41,512 bases of DNA. It comes from Rhodospirillales bacterium. Its GTDB lineage: Bacteria; Pseudomonadota; Alphaproteobacteria; Acetobacterales; Acetobacteraceae. Positions 16,927 through 25,955 of the stretch are shown in pieces. The stretch is from NCBI GenBank assembly GCA_025351925.1, contig JANXVC010000512.1, positions 1 through 41,512 on the forward strand. Reading direction: 5' to 3'. The position numbers and the translations under genes were made by a program. The stretch's first letter is position 1, and the number at the start of each line of letters is the position of its first letter. The notes beneath the pieces are model-generated. The model saw only the letters and a program-made list of their open reading frames with translations. It was not told the origin of the DNA and searched no databases.

Positions 16927-18453
16927 TCACGCGACCCTTTCCAGTTCGCGGTGCCGAACGGGCCGCCGCACGCTCTGCGCCGCGTCGTGCGTAGGGTAGT
17001 CAGTGCGGAAATGGCTGCCGCGGCTCTCGGTGCGGCGCTGCGCCGCGGTGACGATCTCCCAGGCGACCAGGGCCGGGTCGGACGCCGCGCCGCCTTGCTG
17101 GATCAGCGCATGCAGCCGGTCGGCACCCGTTGCCAGTGCGTCACCATTGCGAAGTACACCCGCGGCAGCCGACAGGATGGGCCGAACCAAGTCCGCATCC
17201 GGCGGAACGAGCGGCTGCGACACTGAAAGGTGGCGTGTCGCCTTCGTGGTAAAGGTGCCTGCAACATGCCCGGCGATATCCTGGGCCACCCAACCGGCCA
17301 TGGCGGCAGCCTCCAGCAGCGAGTTGCTGGCGAGACGGTTCGCCCCGTGCAGCCCGGTGCAGGCGACCTCACCCGCCGCCCACAGCCCATCTACGCTGCT
17401 CCGACCCAGGGCATCGGTGGCGACGCCGCCCATGTGGAAATGCGCGGCCGGACGGATCGGCACCGGCGCCGTGGCCGGGTCGATCCCGGCGTTGCGGCAG
17501 ACGGCGGTGATCGCCGGGAACCGCTCGGCAAAGCGTTGGCCCAGCGAGGCGCCAGCATCGATGAACGCACGGTGCCCGAGCTGGATGTGCCGCCACACCG
17601 CACGGGCCACAATGTCGCGCGGTTCCAGCTCCGCCCGGCCGAGACCCTCCATGAAGCGCGTGCCGGTCTCGTCGATCAGCGTCGCGCCCTCGCCGCGCAC
17701 CGCCTCGCTCACCAGCGGCATCGGGTCGGCGCCGATGTCGAGCGCGGTCGGGTGGAACTGCACGAACTCCATGTCCGCGAGCTCCGCGCCGGCGCGTGCG
17801 GCCATGGCGAGGCCCAGGCCGATTGCGCCGCGCGGGTTGGTGCTGTGGGCAAACAGGCCGCCGATGCCGCCCGTCGCCAGTACGACCCGACCGCTGCGTA
17901 GCGTGACGGCGCGGCCGTCCCGGGTCACGACGACGCCGCGCATGACGTTGTTTTCGACGATCAGCCGCCGGGCCTGCACGCCCTCGACGACCAGCACCGA
18001 CGCGCTGCGCCGGACCGCGGCGATGAGCGCCCGCATGATCGCCGCACCGGTCGCGTCGGCGGCATGGACAATGCGCCGCCGGCCATGCGCGGCCTCAAGG
18101 CCCAGGCGGAGCGCGCCCGACGCGTCCCGATCGAAGGCGACGCCGAGTTCCAGGAGCCGCGCGATGACGTCCGGACCCTCGCCCACTACGCGGGCCGCCA
18201 CGCGGGGGTCGCACAGACCGTCGCCCGCGGCGAGTGTGTCTTGCAGATGCAGGGTCGTGCTGTCATCCGGCCCAACCGCGGCAGCGAGGCCGCCTTGCGA
18301 CCAGCCGCTCGCGGCGCCCGCTCCGAGCGGCGCCCCGGCAAGCACTAGCACCGGCACCGGCGCCAGGCGTAGCGCGGTCAGCAGTCCCGCCAGCCCGGCG
18401 CCGACAATGATCGGCCGCCCATCACTGGGCAGGTCGCGCACCGAGCCGATCAC
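16927..18453 (-). CDS. nadB: L-aspartate oxidase NadB
   Basis: A flavoenzyme that oxidises L-aspartate to iminoaspartate for quinolinate synthesis. The FAD-binding start is [16 protein letters not shown], and [13 protein letters not shown] is family-specific. Further motifs are [23 protein letters not shown] and [15 protein letters not shown]. Length is 508 residues. The start is the GTG at 18453, overlapping the nadA TGA (GTGA), and the frame upstream of it lacks family similarity. The C-terminal helical part with the conserved RTESRGSH motif is present. Confidence 0.94.
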   Translation of the reverse strand: MIGSVRDLPSDGRPIIVGAGLAGLLTALRLAPVPVLVLAGAPLGAGAASGWSQGGLAAAVGPDDSTTLHLQDTLAAGDGLCDPRVAARVVGEGPDVIARLLELGVAFDRDASGALRLGLEAAHGRRRIVHAADATGAAIMRALIAAVRRSASVLVVEGVQARRLIVENNVMRGVVVTRDGRAVTLRSGRVVLATGGIGGLFAHSTNPRGAIGLGLAMAARAGAELADMEFVQFHPTALDIGADPMPLVSEAVRGEGATLIDETGTRFMEGLGRAELEPRDIVARAVWRHIQLGHRAFIDAGASLGQRFAERFPAITAVCRNAGIDPATAPVPIRPAAHFHMGGVATDALGRSSVDGLWAAGEVACTGLHGANRLASNSLLEAAAMAGWVAQDIAGHVAGTFTTKATRHLSVSQPLVPPDADLVRPILSAAAGVLRNGDALATGADRLHALIQQGGAASDPALVAWEIVTAAQRRTESRGSHFRTDYPTHDAAQSVRRPVRHRELERVA

Positions 18454-19430
18454 AGCGCCAGCATCCGCTCGACCGCCGCCCGTGCGCGGACGGCGACGGC
18501 TGGGTCGATGGTCACCTCGTGCCGCATGTCCTCCAACGCACAGCGGATATTGCCGAGCGTGATGCGCTTCATGTGCGGGCACAGGTTGCAGGGCCGGATG
18601 AACTCGAGCCCGGGATACTGCACGGCGATGTTGTCGCTCATGGAGCACTCGGTCAGCAGCACGACGCGGGCGGGACGATGCGTGCCGACATAGCCGGCGA
18701 GCGCCGCGGTCGATCCGGCGAAATCGGCAGCCGCGACCACATCGGGCGGGCACTCCGGATGCGCCAATACTACGAGGCCCGGATGCTCGGCCCGCAGTTC
18801 CTCGACCTCGGCGGCGGTGAACCGTTCATGCACCTCGCAGCGTCCCTTCCAAGCGATGATCTCGACCCGGGTCTGCGCCGCGGTGTTCTGCGCCAAGTAC
18901 TCGTCCGGCAGCATGATGACGCGCGGCGCCCCAAGCGCCTCGACGATGTGCAGCGCGTTGCCGGAGGTGCAGCAGACGTCGCTCTCGCCCTTCACCGCGG
19001 CGGAGGTGTTGACGTAGGTCACGACGGGCACGCCGGGGTAGCGCTGGCGCAGCAGGCGCACGTCGGCGGCGGTGATCGACTCCGCCAGCGAGCAGCCGGC
19101 GCGCAGGTCGGGGATCAGCACGCGCTTGGCGGGATTGAGCAGCTTGGCCGTCTCCGCCATGAAGTGGACGCCGGCCATGACGATCACCTCGGCCTCGACC
19201 CGCGCCGCCTCCCGCGCGAGGGCCAGGCTGTCGCCGACGATGTCCGCGACACAATGAAAAATCTCCGGCGTTTGATAGTTATGCGCCAGGATCACCGCAT
19301 TGCGCTCCCGCTTCAGGCGCAGGATGGCGTCGATCTCCTCGGCGAAGGACGGCCACTCAATGGGCGGCACTACCCGGCGGACCCGCTCATACAGTGGCGC
19401 CATCCGGTCCAGCATGTCAGCGTCAAGCAT
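18450..19430 (-). CDS. nadA: Quinolinate synthase NadA
   Basis: A 4Fe-4S enzyme condensing iminoaspartate with dihydroxyacetone phosphate to quinolinate. The cluster ligands are Cys113 (RAGCSLAES), Cys198 (KGRCEVHE) and Cys284 (CNLCPHMKR). AHNYQTPEI near residue 50 and VYTSGN-like [11 protein letters not shown] are also typical. The start chosen is the ATG at 19430, with GAGG at good spacing, giving 326 residues. The longer in-frame reading to 19466 would run over the palindrome at the promoter. It is the first gene of nadABC. Confidence 0.95.
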   Translation of the reverse strand: MLDADMLDRMAPLYERVRRVVPPIEWPSFAEEIDAILRLKRERNAVILAHNYQTPEIFHCVADIVGDSLALAREAARVEAEVIVMAGVHFMAETAKLLNPAKRVLIPDLRAGCSLAESITAADVRLLRQRYPGVPVVTYVNTSAAVKGESDVCCTSGNALHIVEALGAPRVIMLPDEYLAQNTAAQTRVEIIAWKGRCEVHERFTAAEVEELRAEHPGLVVLAHPECPPDVVAAADFAGSTAALAGYVGTHRPARVVLLTECSMSDNIAVQYPGLEFIRPCNLCPHMKRITLGNIRCALEDMRHEVTIDPAVAVRARAAVERMLAL

Positions 19431-19445
19431 CGCATCACCTCGAAA

Positions 19446-19497
19446 TGCTCGTAATGAGCACTCCAATAATGCTGGGATTGAGTATAAGGGATGTCAA
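19446..19497 (-). promoter_or_regulatory. nadABC promoter with candidate NadQ operator
   Basis: On the minus strand TTGACA (19497-19492) is a perfect -35 box, with a weak -10 (CAGCAT or AGCATT) 17-18 bases on. The inverted repeat TGCTC-N5-GAGCA (19446-19460) lies around the expected transcription start and ends 15 bases before the nadA ATG. Its place between nadA and the adjacent NadQ-type regulator gene makes it a candidate repressor site (inference). Confidence 0.5.
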
Positions 19498-19521
19498 GAC
19501 GTGGCTGGCTGAAATGCGGAC

Positions 19522-20502
19522 TTAACGCGAGCGTGAGAGCGGCAGCTTGGTCCCAGAAATTGCGCGTTCCTGCAGCACCGACCGCTTGAACCGATACAGC
19601 TTCGCCGGTCGGCCGCCCGTGGCGGTCGCGAGCGCGCCGGTCTCCTCGACCAGGCCCTGCTGCTCGACCAGACGGCGAAAATTCTGCTTATGGAGCAGCC
19701 GTCCGGCCACCGCCTCGAATACGCGCTGCAGCTGCAGCAGGGTGAAGTCGTCCGGCACCAGCTCGAAAACCACCGGCCGGTATTTGATCTTTGCGCGAAG
19801 CCGGGCGATGGCCGTCGCCAGGATGCGACGATGGTCGTGCAGCATGCCGGTCCCTGCGAGCGCGTCATTTGCCGGTCGTCCCGCCTCAGGCACCAGCCCG
19901 GCCTCGAACAACAGTTCATAGCGCTGCAGCACCAGCTCTTCGTTCCATGCCTCGGTGCCCGCTTGCGCCGTCCCGAACGTCAATACGACCCGCTGCCGCC
20001 TGGATGCACGCTCGGTCTTGTCCGCGGCGTCTTCTGCCCAGGCATGCAGACCGGCGGTGAGCGCAGTGCGCGTGACATCCGGCCCGGTGCGTTGGTCCTC
20101 CCACGGGAAATATCGATACCAGCCCTGCCAGCTCGTCTCATACCCTGACACCCGCGCCTCGCGGGTGAGGCCCAAATAGCTGATGCCGATGACCGGCCCG
20201 GCGCACGAACCATCCGCCGCTCCGGTGCGGTCCCGGTCGGCAAAGGTATAAAGCTGCTCGACATAGCCCAGCGGGTGCCCGGTCTGCCGCTCCACCCAAG
20301 CACGCAGGCTGGCCTGCAGGGACCGGTCGGTCGCCGCGAACGGTCCCGACGGGAGCGCCGCCGCCTGGTGCAGCGTCAGCACCCGCGGTTCGCCGTCCGT
20401 GACCGCCACCAGCACGGCGATCAGTTCGGCCGACAGCGCCGCGACCGAGTCCGGCGCCTCCGGGCTTTCCAGCATAGGCTGAGTGATGGAACTCTGCTTC
20501 AT
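19522..20502 (-). CDS. nadQ: NadQ/NrtR-type regulator of NAD synthesis (Nudix-like plus winged helix)
   Basis: Length is 326 residues. The N-terminal Nudix-like domain has the family segment GYVEQLYTFADRDR and lacks a proper catalytic Nudix box (no REXXEE seen), as expected for a ligand sensor. The C-terminal winged helix reads ELVPDDFTLLQLQRVFEA, LLHKQNFRRL and GRPAKLYRFKR, the signature of NrtR/NadQ repressors. These regulators sense NAD-related metabolites and control nad genes. It is encoded just upstream of nadABC on the same strand, 91 bases away. The start is the ATG at 20502; the frame is open upstream but without family similarity. Its length fits the alphaproteobacterial NadQ better than classical NrtR. 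Confidence 0.85.
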   Translation of the reverse strand: MKQSSITQPMLESPEAPDSVAALSAELIAVLVAVTDGEPRVLTLHQAAALPSGPFAATDRSLQASLRAWVERQTGHPLGYVEQLYTFADRDRTGAADGSCAGPVIGISYLGLTREARVSGYETSWQGWYRYFPWEDQRTGPDVTRTALTAGLHAWAEDAADKTERASRRQRVVLTFGTAQAGTEAWNEELVLQRYELLFEAGLVPEAGRPANDALAGTGMLHDHRRILATAIARLRAKIKYRPVVFELVPDDFTLLQLQRVFEAVAGRLLHKQNFRRLVEQQGLVEETGALATATGGRPAKLYRFKRSVLQERAISGTKLPLSRSR

Positions 20503-20512
20503 GTCTGCGATA

Positions 20513-20600
20513 TGCCACAACCAACCGGTGTGGCACATGCGCGACAGTGCCGCAGCCGGTATTGGTTGCGTATTGCCATGGAATGCGACAAACCGGCTGC
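20513..20600. promoter_or_regulatory. Two inverted repeats between nadQ and the SWIB gene
   Basis: TGCCACA-N9-TGTGGCA (20513-20535) lies 11 bases before the nadQ ATG. GCAGCCGGT (20552-20560) and ACCGGCTGC (20592-20600) are perfect 9-base arms around a 31-base loop. Both lie in the 167-base gap between divergent genes. They may be operator sites or transcript structures. They do not resemble the TGCTC palindrome at nadA. Confidence 0.35.
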
Positions 20601-20669
20601 ACATCGCGTTGCCGTCAGTCCCCAGGACTTGCTGGGCCAAGCCACAACGCCGTTTCCCGGAGTGAACCG

Positions 20670-20993
20670 ATGACCAAGACCCCAGAGACGAAAGCGGAGA
20701 AGAAGGCACCGCCGAAGGGCACCGCCGTCGAGAAACCAAAAGCGGGCCACAAGCCAAACGCCCTGCAGCAGCCGCTGCAGCCGTCCGACGACCTGGCCGC
20801 GGTTGTCGGCAAGGGCACGATGGCGCGGGGCGAGGTGGTCAGCAAGGTTTGGGAGTACATCAAGGCCAACAAGCTGCAGAACCCGGACGATGGGCGCGAG
20901 ATCATCGCCGACGACAAGCTGCGCAAGGTATTTGGCAAGGACAAGGTCACGATGTTCGAGATGAACAAGCATCTCGCCCAGCACCTGAAGTAA
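20670..20993 (+). CDS. SWIB/MDM2 domain protein
   Basis: Length is 107 residues. A lysine-rich N-terminus (about residues 1-30) is followed by a single SWIB domain: GKGTMARGEVVSKVWEYIK, then LQNPDDGREIIADDKLRKVFG and FEMNKHLAQHL. SWIB domains occur in eukaryotic chromatin remodelling factors and, as small stand-alone proteins, in many bacteria including chlamydiae, where a chromatin-binding role is proposed. Function here is unknown. GGAG lies 7 bases before the ATG. Confidence 0.9.
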   Translation: MTKTPETKAEKKAPPKGTAVEKPKAGHKPNALQQPLQPSDDLAAVVGKGTMARGEVVSKVWEYIKANKLQNPDDGREIIADDKLRKVFGKDKVTMFEMNKHLAQHLK

Positions 20994-21024
20994 GGCGCTG
21001 ACGCGGGCGGCGGCCGGGGTTGCT

Positions 21025-21996
21025 TTAGTTCCGGTCCAGCTCCGTCAGGAACTCGATCAGGGCCGCGTTGACCTCGTCGGGCCGTTCCTGCTGGATCCAG
21101 TGCCCGGCACCTTCGACCATCACGATGCGGCGCAGCCCCGCTACGGTCTGCGGCAGGGTATCGAGCGCCTTGCGGCCCAGCGGACCGACAATCACCGGGT
21201 CGTGCGCCCCAGCGATGAATAGCGCCGGTTGGTGGATTGGCGCGCCGTGCCAGGCCGCGAGCAATTCCCAGTTGCGGTCCAGGTTGCGATAATAGTTGAG
21301 GCCGCCGCGAAACCCGGTACGCCGGTACACATCCGCCATGATCGCGAGGTCGGCCTCTGGCAGCCAGGCCGGCCGCGGCACCGGCTCGGGCATCAGGTCG
21401 AGGAAGCCGCCGCCTTCGGGCAGCGTCAGAATTTGGCTCGTGTCGCGTGGCCGGCCGGAGCCGATACCGCCCAGGATGCGGCGCAGACTGGCGGCGGGGT
21501 CGCGCTCGAACTCGGCCTCGGCGACGCCCGGCGGCTGGAAATACAGCCAGTAGAAGTTATGCAGGCCGGCCGCGCGCAGCATTGCCAAGGGCGGCGCCGG
21601 GCCGCGCGGGCGGAAGGGCACGCTCATCGCGACGACCGAGCGGAATATGTCGGGCCGCAGCATCGCGCAGGTCCAAGCGACCGAGGCGCCCCAGTCATGG
21701 CCCACGATCACCGCCTGCCGCTCGCCGAGCGCCGCCACGAGCCCGACCATGTCGCCGACCAGGTGCAGCAGGGAGTAGGCCTCCATCGCCTCAGGCGCGT
21801 CGCTGCCGCCGTAGCCGCGCATGTCGGGCGCCACGGCGCGGTAGCCGGCCCGGGCCAGTACCGGGAGCTGATGGCGCCAGGAATGGGCGAGCTCCGGCCA
21901 GCCGTGGCAGCACAGCACGAGCGGTCCCTCGCCCTGCTCCGTCACCTGCAGCCGAATGCCATTCGCCACAATGTCACGCTGCGCTGCCTCTGCCAT
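21025..21996 (-). CDS. Alpha/beta hydrolase, epoxide hydrolase type
   Basis: Length is 323 residues. The oxyanion motif is HGWPE (from His31). The nucleophile is Asp101 in VGHDWGASVAW, the feature that separates epoxide hydrolases and dehalogenases from esterases. The late acid and His are in AGAHDPV and GAGHWIQQE. Lid tyrosines are likely in FYWLYF and GLNYYRNL. It should open epoxides to diols; the substrate is unknown. The start is the ATG at 21996, with GAGG upstream. It stands alone, convergent with the SWIB gene. Confidence 0.87.
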   Translation of the reverse strand: MAEAAQRDIVANGIRLQVTEQGEGPLVLCCHGWPELAHSWRHQLPVLARAGYRAVAPDMRGYGGSDAPEAMEAYSLLHLVGDMVGLVAALGERQAVIVGHDWGASVAWTCAMLRPDIFRSVVAMSVPFRPRGPAPPLAMLRAAGLHNFYWLYFQPPGVAEAEFERDPAASLRRILGGIGSGRPRDTSQILTLPEGGGFLDLMPEPVPRPAWLPEADLAIMADVYRRTGFRGGLNYYRNLDRNWELLAAWHGAPIHQPALFIAGAHDPVIVGPLGRKALDTLPQTVAGLRRIVMVEGAGHWIQQERPDEVNAALIEFLTELDRN

Positions 21997-22083
21997 TGTC
22001 CCGTGCCTCACGCTTGACCAGAGGCTATGCTGCAAGACGGTTCAACGCCAAGGCCCGTGAAATCAGACCTACCTAAGGGTAAG

Positions 22084-22099
22084 TGGCATGACTTCTGCT
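22084..22099 (+). promoter_or_regulatory. Sigma-54-type promoter before the urea carboxylase/allophanate hydrolase genes
   Basis: TGGCATGACTTCTGCT matches the -24/-12 consensus TGGCAYG-N4-TTGCW in all but one conserved base (CTGC for TTGC). GG and GC are exactly 10 bases apart. Transcription would start near 22110, about 55 bases before the ATG of the broken urea-carboxylase-associated gene. Such promoters are typically activated by NtrC when nitrogen is scarce. No NtrC site was recognised by eye. Confidence 0.65.
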
Positions 22100-22164
22100 T
22101 GCATGCTTTCTGCTGACTAGCGCCCTGGCACGGATCGCAGCGGCGTTACGAAAGAGAACCGGTC

Positions 22165-22802
22165 ATGACACAGCTTGACGAGCAGACCCCCGAGCAGCAT
22201 CGGCAGCGCTATGCCGAGCTGGCGCAGCTGCGCCCGAGCCCGCTCCACCGCGGCCCCCCATCGCCGCCGCCCGACCTGCCCGCCGCCAACGTCGTGCACC
22301 GTGAGACGATCCCGGGCGGCTGGTATCACTCCTTCCGTGTGCGGCGCGGCTGGACGCGGGCCGGGTGCTGTTCTCCGACATGGGCCGCGTGCTGGCCTCC
22401 ATCACCGCCGATAGCTGCGGCCGGCACGACACCTCCGCTGGGGCTTGCAGCTGCGAGGCCAACTCGGTGCGCTTCGGCCATCACACCCGCTACATGCACG
22501 CCTGCCGCGAGAACTTCCTGCTGGAGCTGGGCCGCCACGGCATGACCAAGCGCGACCTGGTGAGCAACGTGAACGTCTTCATAAACGTGCCAATTAGCCC
22601 GTAGAGCGAGCTGGCCATTGTTGACGGGCTTTCGGAACCGGGCGGCTACGTCGATCTGCGTGCCGACATGGACGTGCTGGTCGTGCTGTCAAACTGCCCG
22701 CAGGTCAACAATCCCTGCAACGGCTTCAATCCGACGCCGATCCGCGTGCTGGTGTGGGAGGGGCCGCGCTGGAACAATCCTTCACCCGGAGGCGATGCCT
22801 GA
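22165..22802 (+). pseudogene. Urea-carboxylase-associated (UAAP, DUF1989) pseudogene, apparently a UAAP1/UAAP2 chimera
   Basis: The N-terminus (VVHRETIPGGWYHSFRVRRG) resembles UAAP1. Reading then has to shift frame near 22355-22365 to continue as AGRVLFSDMGRVLASITAD, also UAAP1-like. After the shared SCGRHDT element the sequence becomes UAAP2-like ([44 protein letters not shown]). About 40 residues of the UAAP1 middle are missing at the frame break. An in-frame TAG stands at 22602-22604, where relatives have a Gly or Asp codon before GELAI. The remnant ends at the TGA at 22802. The UAAP pair is normally cotranscribed with urea carboxylase. The gene cannot make a normal product. Confidence 0.82.
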
Positions 22803-23625
22803 CCCTGTGTTCCGCAAAGTCCTGATCGCCAACCGCGGCGAGATCGCGCTGCGGATCGGCCGCACCCTGGGCCGCATGGGCATTGCCTCTGTCGCGGTGT
22901 ATTCTAAGGCCGACTGCTTCACCGCACCGGTGCTGGCGGCCGACGAGGCCCACTACAACTTCGCCCGCACCTGCACCCGTCCAACATCCACGACACGCCC
23001 TATGCGGTCGGCTTCATCGACTTCGCCGGCGACATGCCGATCCTGCTGGGGCCGGACGGGCCGAGCCTGGGCGGCTTCGTCTGTCCCGCCGTCGTTGCCG
23101 CCGACGAGCTCTGGAAGCTTGGCCAGCTGCGCCCAGGCGACCGCGTCCGGTTCGAGCGCCGGGTGCCCCCGAAGCTCATGCTGCCAAGCCTGGCGACCCC
23201 GGATCTGCAGATCCCGCACGACGATGACGGCGCGGTGCTGCTGCGCCGTGCTGGCGACGTTCCGGTAGTCTATCGGCACGCCGGTGACGCTAACCTGCTG
23301 GTCGAGTGTGGCCCTCTCGTGCTCGACATGCGCCTGCGCCTGCGCGTGCAGCTCCTGCTCACGGCGATACGCGCTGCTCGCCTGCCGGGGCTGCTCGACC
23401 TCACCCCGGGCATCCGCTCGCTGCAGGTGCACTACGACCCCGGGGCGCTGTCCCTTTCGCGGCTGCTCGACGCGCTGCTGCAGATCGAGCGCGAGCTGCC
23501 GCAGGACGACGAAATGCGCGTGCCGAGCCGCAGACAGCTCAGCGTCCGGCCAGGTGCGCGAGCTGCTCTGCCGACCCGGCCGCGAGATACGGGCTGGGCA
23601 GCGCATCCTGGTTATTCAGACCTGA
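22795..23625 (+). pseudogene. Urea carboxylase pseudogene (three joined fragments)
   Basis: Biotin-dependent urea carboxylase is normally about 1200 residues; about 275 codons are left. Fragment one (22795 to about 22965) is the start of the biotin carboxylase domain ([20 protein letters not shown]). Fragment two, in another frame (about 22970-23535), is the KipA/KipI-like carboxyltransferase part ([48 protein letters not shown]-like VLDMRLRLRV, LDLTPGIRSLQVHYD). Fragment three, shifted again, is the end of the biotin carrier domain (GQVRELLCRPG, AGQRILVI). The ATP-grasp region and the biotinylated MKM site are gone. It therefore cannot carboxylate urea. Confidence 0.88.
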
Positions 23626-23673
23626 CCGGCCGCGCCCTTGCCAAGCGGCCCGGCAGCGTGCGACCGCTGAAGA

Positions 23674-25368
23674 ATGCCAACACCGACCGAGGCCGTGCGC
23701 GCGGCCATCTCCGCCGACCACGCCTACGCTGACCCAGCGCTCTGGATCACCCGGGTACCGGACACGGCGCTGCTCGATCGTGCCGCCGCGCTGGAGCGAG
23801 AAGGCCCGCTCGGTCGCGCATTTTGGGGCGTGCCGGTCGCGGTCAAGGACAACATCGACGTGGCCGGGCTGCCGACCAGCGCGGGCTGTCCGGAATACGC
23901 CTATCTCCCCGCCGTCAACGCCGTTTGCGTGCAGCGCCTGCTCGACGCCGGCGCCGTGGTCATGGGTAAGACCAACCTCGACCAGTTCGCCACCGGGCTC
24001 GTCGGCGTGCGCAGCCCATACGGCGTGCCGCGCAACGCGTTCGACCCCGAGCGCGTGCCCGGCGGTTCGTCCTCCGGCTCGGCGGTCGCGGTGGCTGCGG
24101 GCATCGTCCCGGTGGCGCTCGGCACCGACACCGCTGGGTCGGGACGGGTGCCGGCGATGTTCGGCAGTGTCGTCGGGCTGAAGCCCACCATCGGCAGCGT
24201 GTCGGCGAGCGGGATGGTGCCGGCGTGCCGCTCGATCGACACCGTCTCGGTGTTCGCCGGCAGCGTCGATGCGGCGCTCGCGGTGCTGCGGGTAATTTCA
24301 GGGCCTGATGCCGCCGACCCGTATTCGCGCGCCGCCCCGTTCCCGCATCTGCGCCGCGGCGGGCTGCCGGACGCCGCGCGTATCGCGACGGTCGCCGTGC
24401 CGGAGGCTCTGGCTGGCCCCTACGCCAGAGCCGCCGCGCTGTTCACGTCCTCCGAACCCGCCGACATCACCACCTTCCTGGACATTGCGCGCCTGCTCTA
24501 TGACGGCCCCTGGGTGGCCGAGCGGACCGCAGCGCTTCGAAATGTAGTCGAGATCCGGCCGGACATCCTGCATCCCGTCACCCGCATGATCCTCCTGGGC
24601 GGCCTCGACCGCCGCACCGTCGATGCGTTCGACGCCTTCCACGCGCTGGCGCTGGCGCGGCGCGAGGCCGCCTCGCTGTTTGCCCGCTGCGACGCGCTGC
24701 TGGTGCCGACGACCCTGCCCTGCCCGACGCTGATTGAGGTCGCGGCCGACCCGCTGGGCGTCAACGCGCGGCTCGGCACCTGGACCAACTTCGTCAACCT
24801 ATGCGACCTCGCGGCCATCGCGGTCCCGGCCGGGATGGGCGAGGACGGACTGCCGTTCGGGGTCACGCTGATCGGCCCGGCGTGGTCAGAGGGACGGCTG
24901 GCGGCGCTCGCGGATCACGTGCATCGGGCGCTGTCGCAGACCATCGGGGCAACCGGGATGCCGCTGCCAGAGCCGGCCGCACTGGACCCGCTGGCCGCAG
25001 ACGAGACCGCGCTGTTCTGCATCGGCGGGCACATGGCGGGGCTGCCGCTCAATCCGCAATTGACGGCGCTGGGCGCGCGCTTCATGCGCACGGCGCGCAC
25101 CGTGGCCGGCTATCGCCTGTATGCGCTCGGCAACCGCCCCGGCCTGCTGCGTGCGCCGGATGGCGGCACTGTCGCGGGCGAGGTCTGGGGACTGCCCACG
25201 GCCGGCATCGGCGCCCTGCTGGCGCAGGTGCCGCCGCCGCTCGGGTTCGGCACGGTGACTCTTGAAGACGGTTCCTGCCTAGGCTTCCTGGCCGAGGCGG
25301 CGGGGATCGCCGACGCGCCCGACATCACACTAAGCGGCGGCTGGCGGGCCTGGCTGGGATTGCGTTGA
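23674..25368 (+). CDS. atzF: Allophanate hydrolase AtzF
   Basis: Hydrolyses allophanate to ammonia and carbon dioxide, the second step of the urea carboxylase route and the last step of biuret breakdown. The amidase-signature triad is visible: Lys58 (VAVKDNID), a cis-Ser in PGGSSSGSA (Ser132 or Ser133) and the nucleophile Ser156 (TDTAGSGRVP). The C-terminal domain typical of AtzF follows (from about residue 450, with LFCIGGHMAGLPLN, GNRPGLLR and EVWGLP). Length is 564 residues, somewhat short: the stretch around residue 250 (LFTSSEPADITTF) seems to lack about 20 residues found in relatives. The start is preceded only by a weak AAGA. It is open and apparently intact behind two pseudogenes. Confidence 0.9.
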   Translation: MPTPTEAVRAAISADHAYADPALWITRVPDTALLDRAAALEREGPLGRAFWGVPVAVKDNIDVAGLPTSAGCPEYAYLPAVNAVCVQRLLDAGAVVMGKTNLDQFATGLVGVRSPYGVPRNAFDPERVPGGSSSGSAVAVAAGIVPVALGTDTAGSGRVPAMFGSVVGLKPTIGSVSASGMVPACRSIDTVSVFAGSVDAALAVLRVISGPDAADPYSRAAPFPHLRRGGLPDAARIATVAVPEALAGPYARAAALFTSSEPADITTFLDIARLLYDGPWVAERTAALRNVVEIRPDILHPVTRMILLGGLDRRTVDAFDAFHALALARREAASLFARCDALLVPTTLPCPTLIEVAADPLGVNARLGTWTNFVNLCDLAAIAVPAGMGEDGLPFGVTLIGPAWSEGRLAALADHVHRALSQTIGATGMPLPEPAALDPLAADETALFCIGGHMAGLPLNPQLTALGARFMRTARTVAGYRLYALGNRPGLLRAPDGGTVAGEVWGLPTAGIGALLAQVPPPLGFGTVTLEDGSCLGFLAEAAGIADAPDITLSGGWRAWLGLR

Positions 25369-25386
25369 CAAGGGCCATGTCGAGAC

Positions 25387-25932
25387 ATGAGCACTCTCCA
25401 ACCAACACCGAGGAACGGCGTTCGCGCGGTTGCGTTCGGTTGGTTTATGATCAGTGAGCAGCCGATGACGAGTTGGGCCACGACGCTGCGCTACGCCTTT
25501 GTCTCCGGGACGGTCGCCAGCGCGACATCGACGATTGCCTTGGCGGTTCTTGCCCGGACGGAGGGTAAAGGCGCCCTACAGCCGGTCAATTCCACCAGCC
25601 ATTGGAGGAATGGCGAACGCGCTGCCGCATTCAGCGGCGCTGACCTCGCCCACACGGCGGTCGGATACGCGACGCACCACGCAGCGACCGTGTTCTGGGC
25701 AGTCCTATTCGAGCGCTGGATCGGCTCCCGTCGTCCAGCCAAAGTCCTGCCGCTCATGCAGGACGCACTGGTGCTGTCAGCAATCGCCGCGGCCGTCGAT
25801 TACGGGGCGACACCCAAACGGTTTACGCCGGGATGGGAGTTCGTGCTGTCCAAGCGGTCCATGGCGGTTGCCTACGCGGCGATGGCACTCGGGCTAGCGG
25901 CGGGAGCCTCGTTGAACCGCCGCACCCGTTAG
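25387..25932 (+). CDS. Hypothetical membrane protein
   Basis: I do not recognise this family. The 181-residue reading contains four likely membrane segments: around RYAFVSGTVASATSTIALAV, AATVFWAVLFERWI, DALVLSAIAAAVDYG and AVAYAAMALGLAAGAS. The start is uncertain. ATG at 25387 is 18 bases after the atzF stop, but the better-behaved protein may begin at 25447 or 25465 (MTSWATTLRYAF). It is convergent with the Tat-exported amidase gene. Its closeness to atzF suggests cotranscription but gives no function. Confidence 0.6.
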   Translation: MSTLQPTPRNGVRAVAFGWFMISEQPMTSWATTLRYAFVSGTVASATSTIALAVLARTEGKGALQPVNSTSHWRNGERAAAFSGADLAHTAVGYATHHAATVFWAVLFERWIGSRRPAKVLPLMQDALVLSAIAAAVDYGATPKRFTPGWEFVLSKRSMAVAYAAMALGLAAGASLNRRTR

Positions 25933-25955
25933 GAGCCGACCTCTCGTCACGCCGG

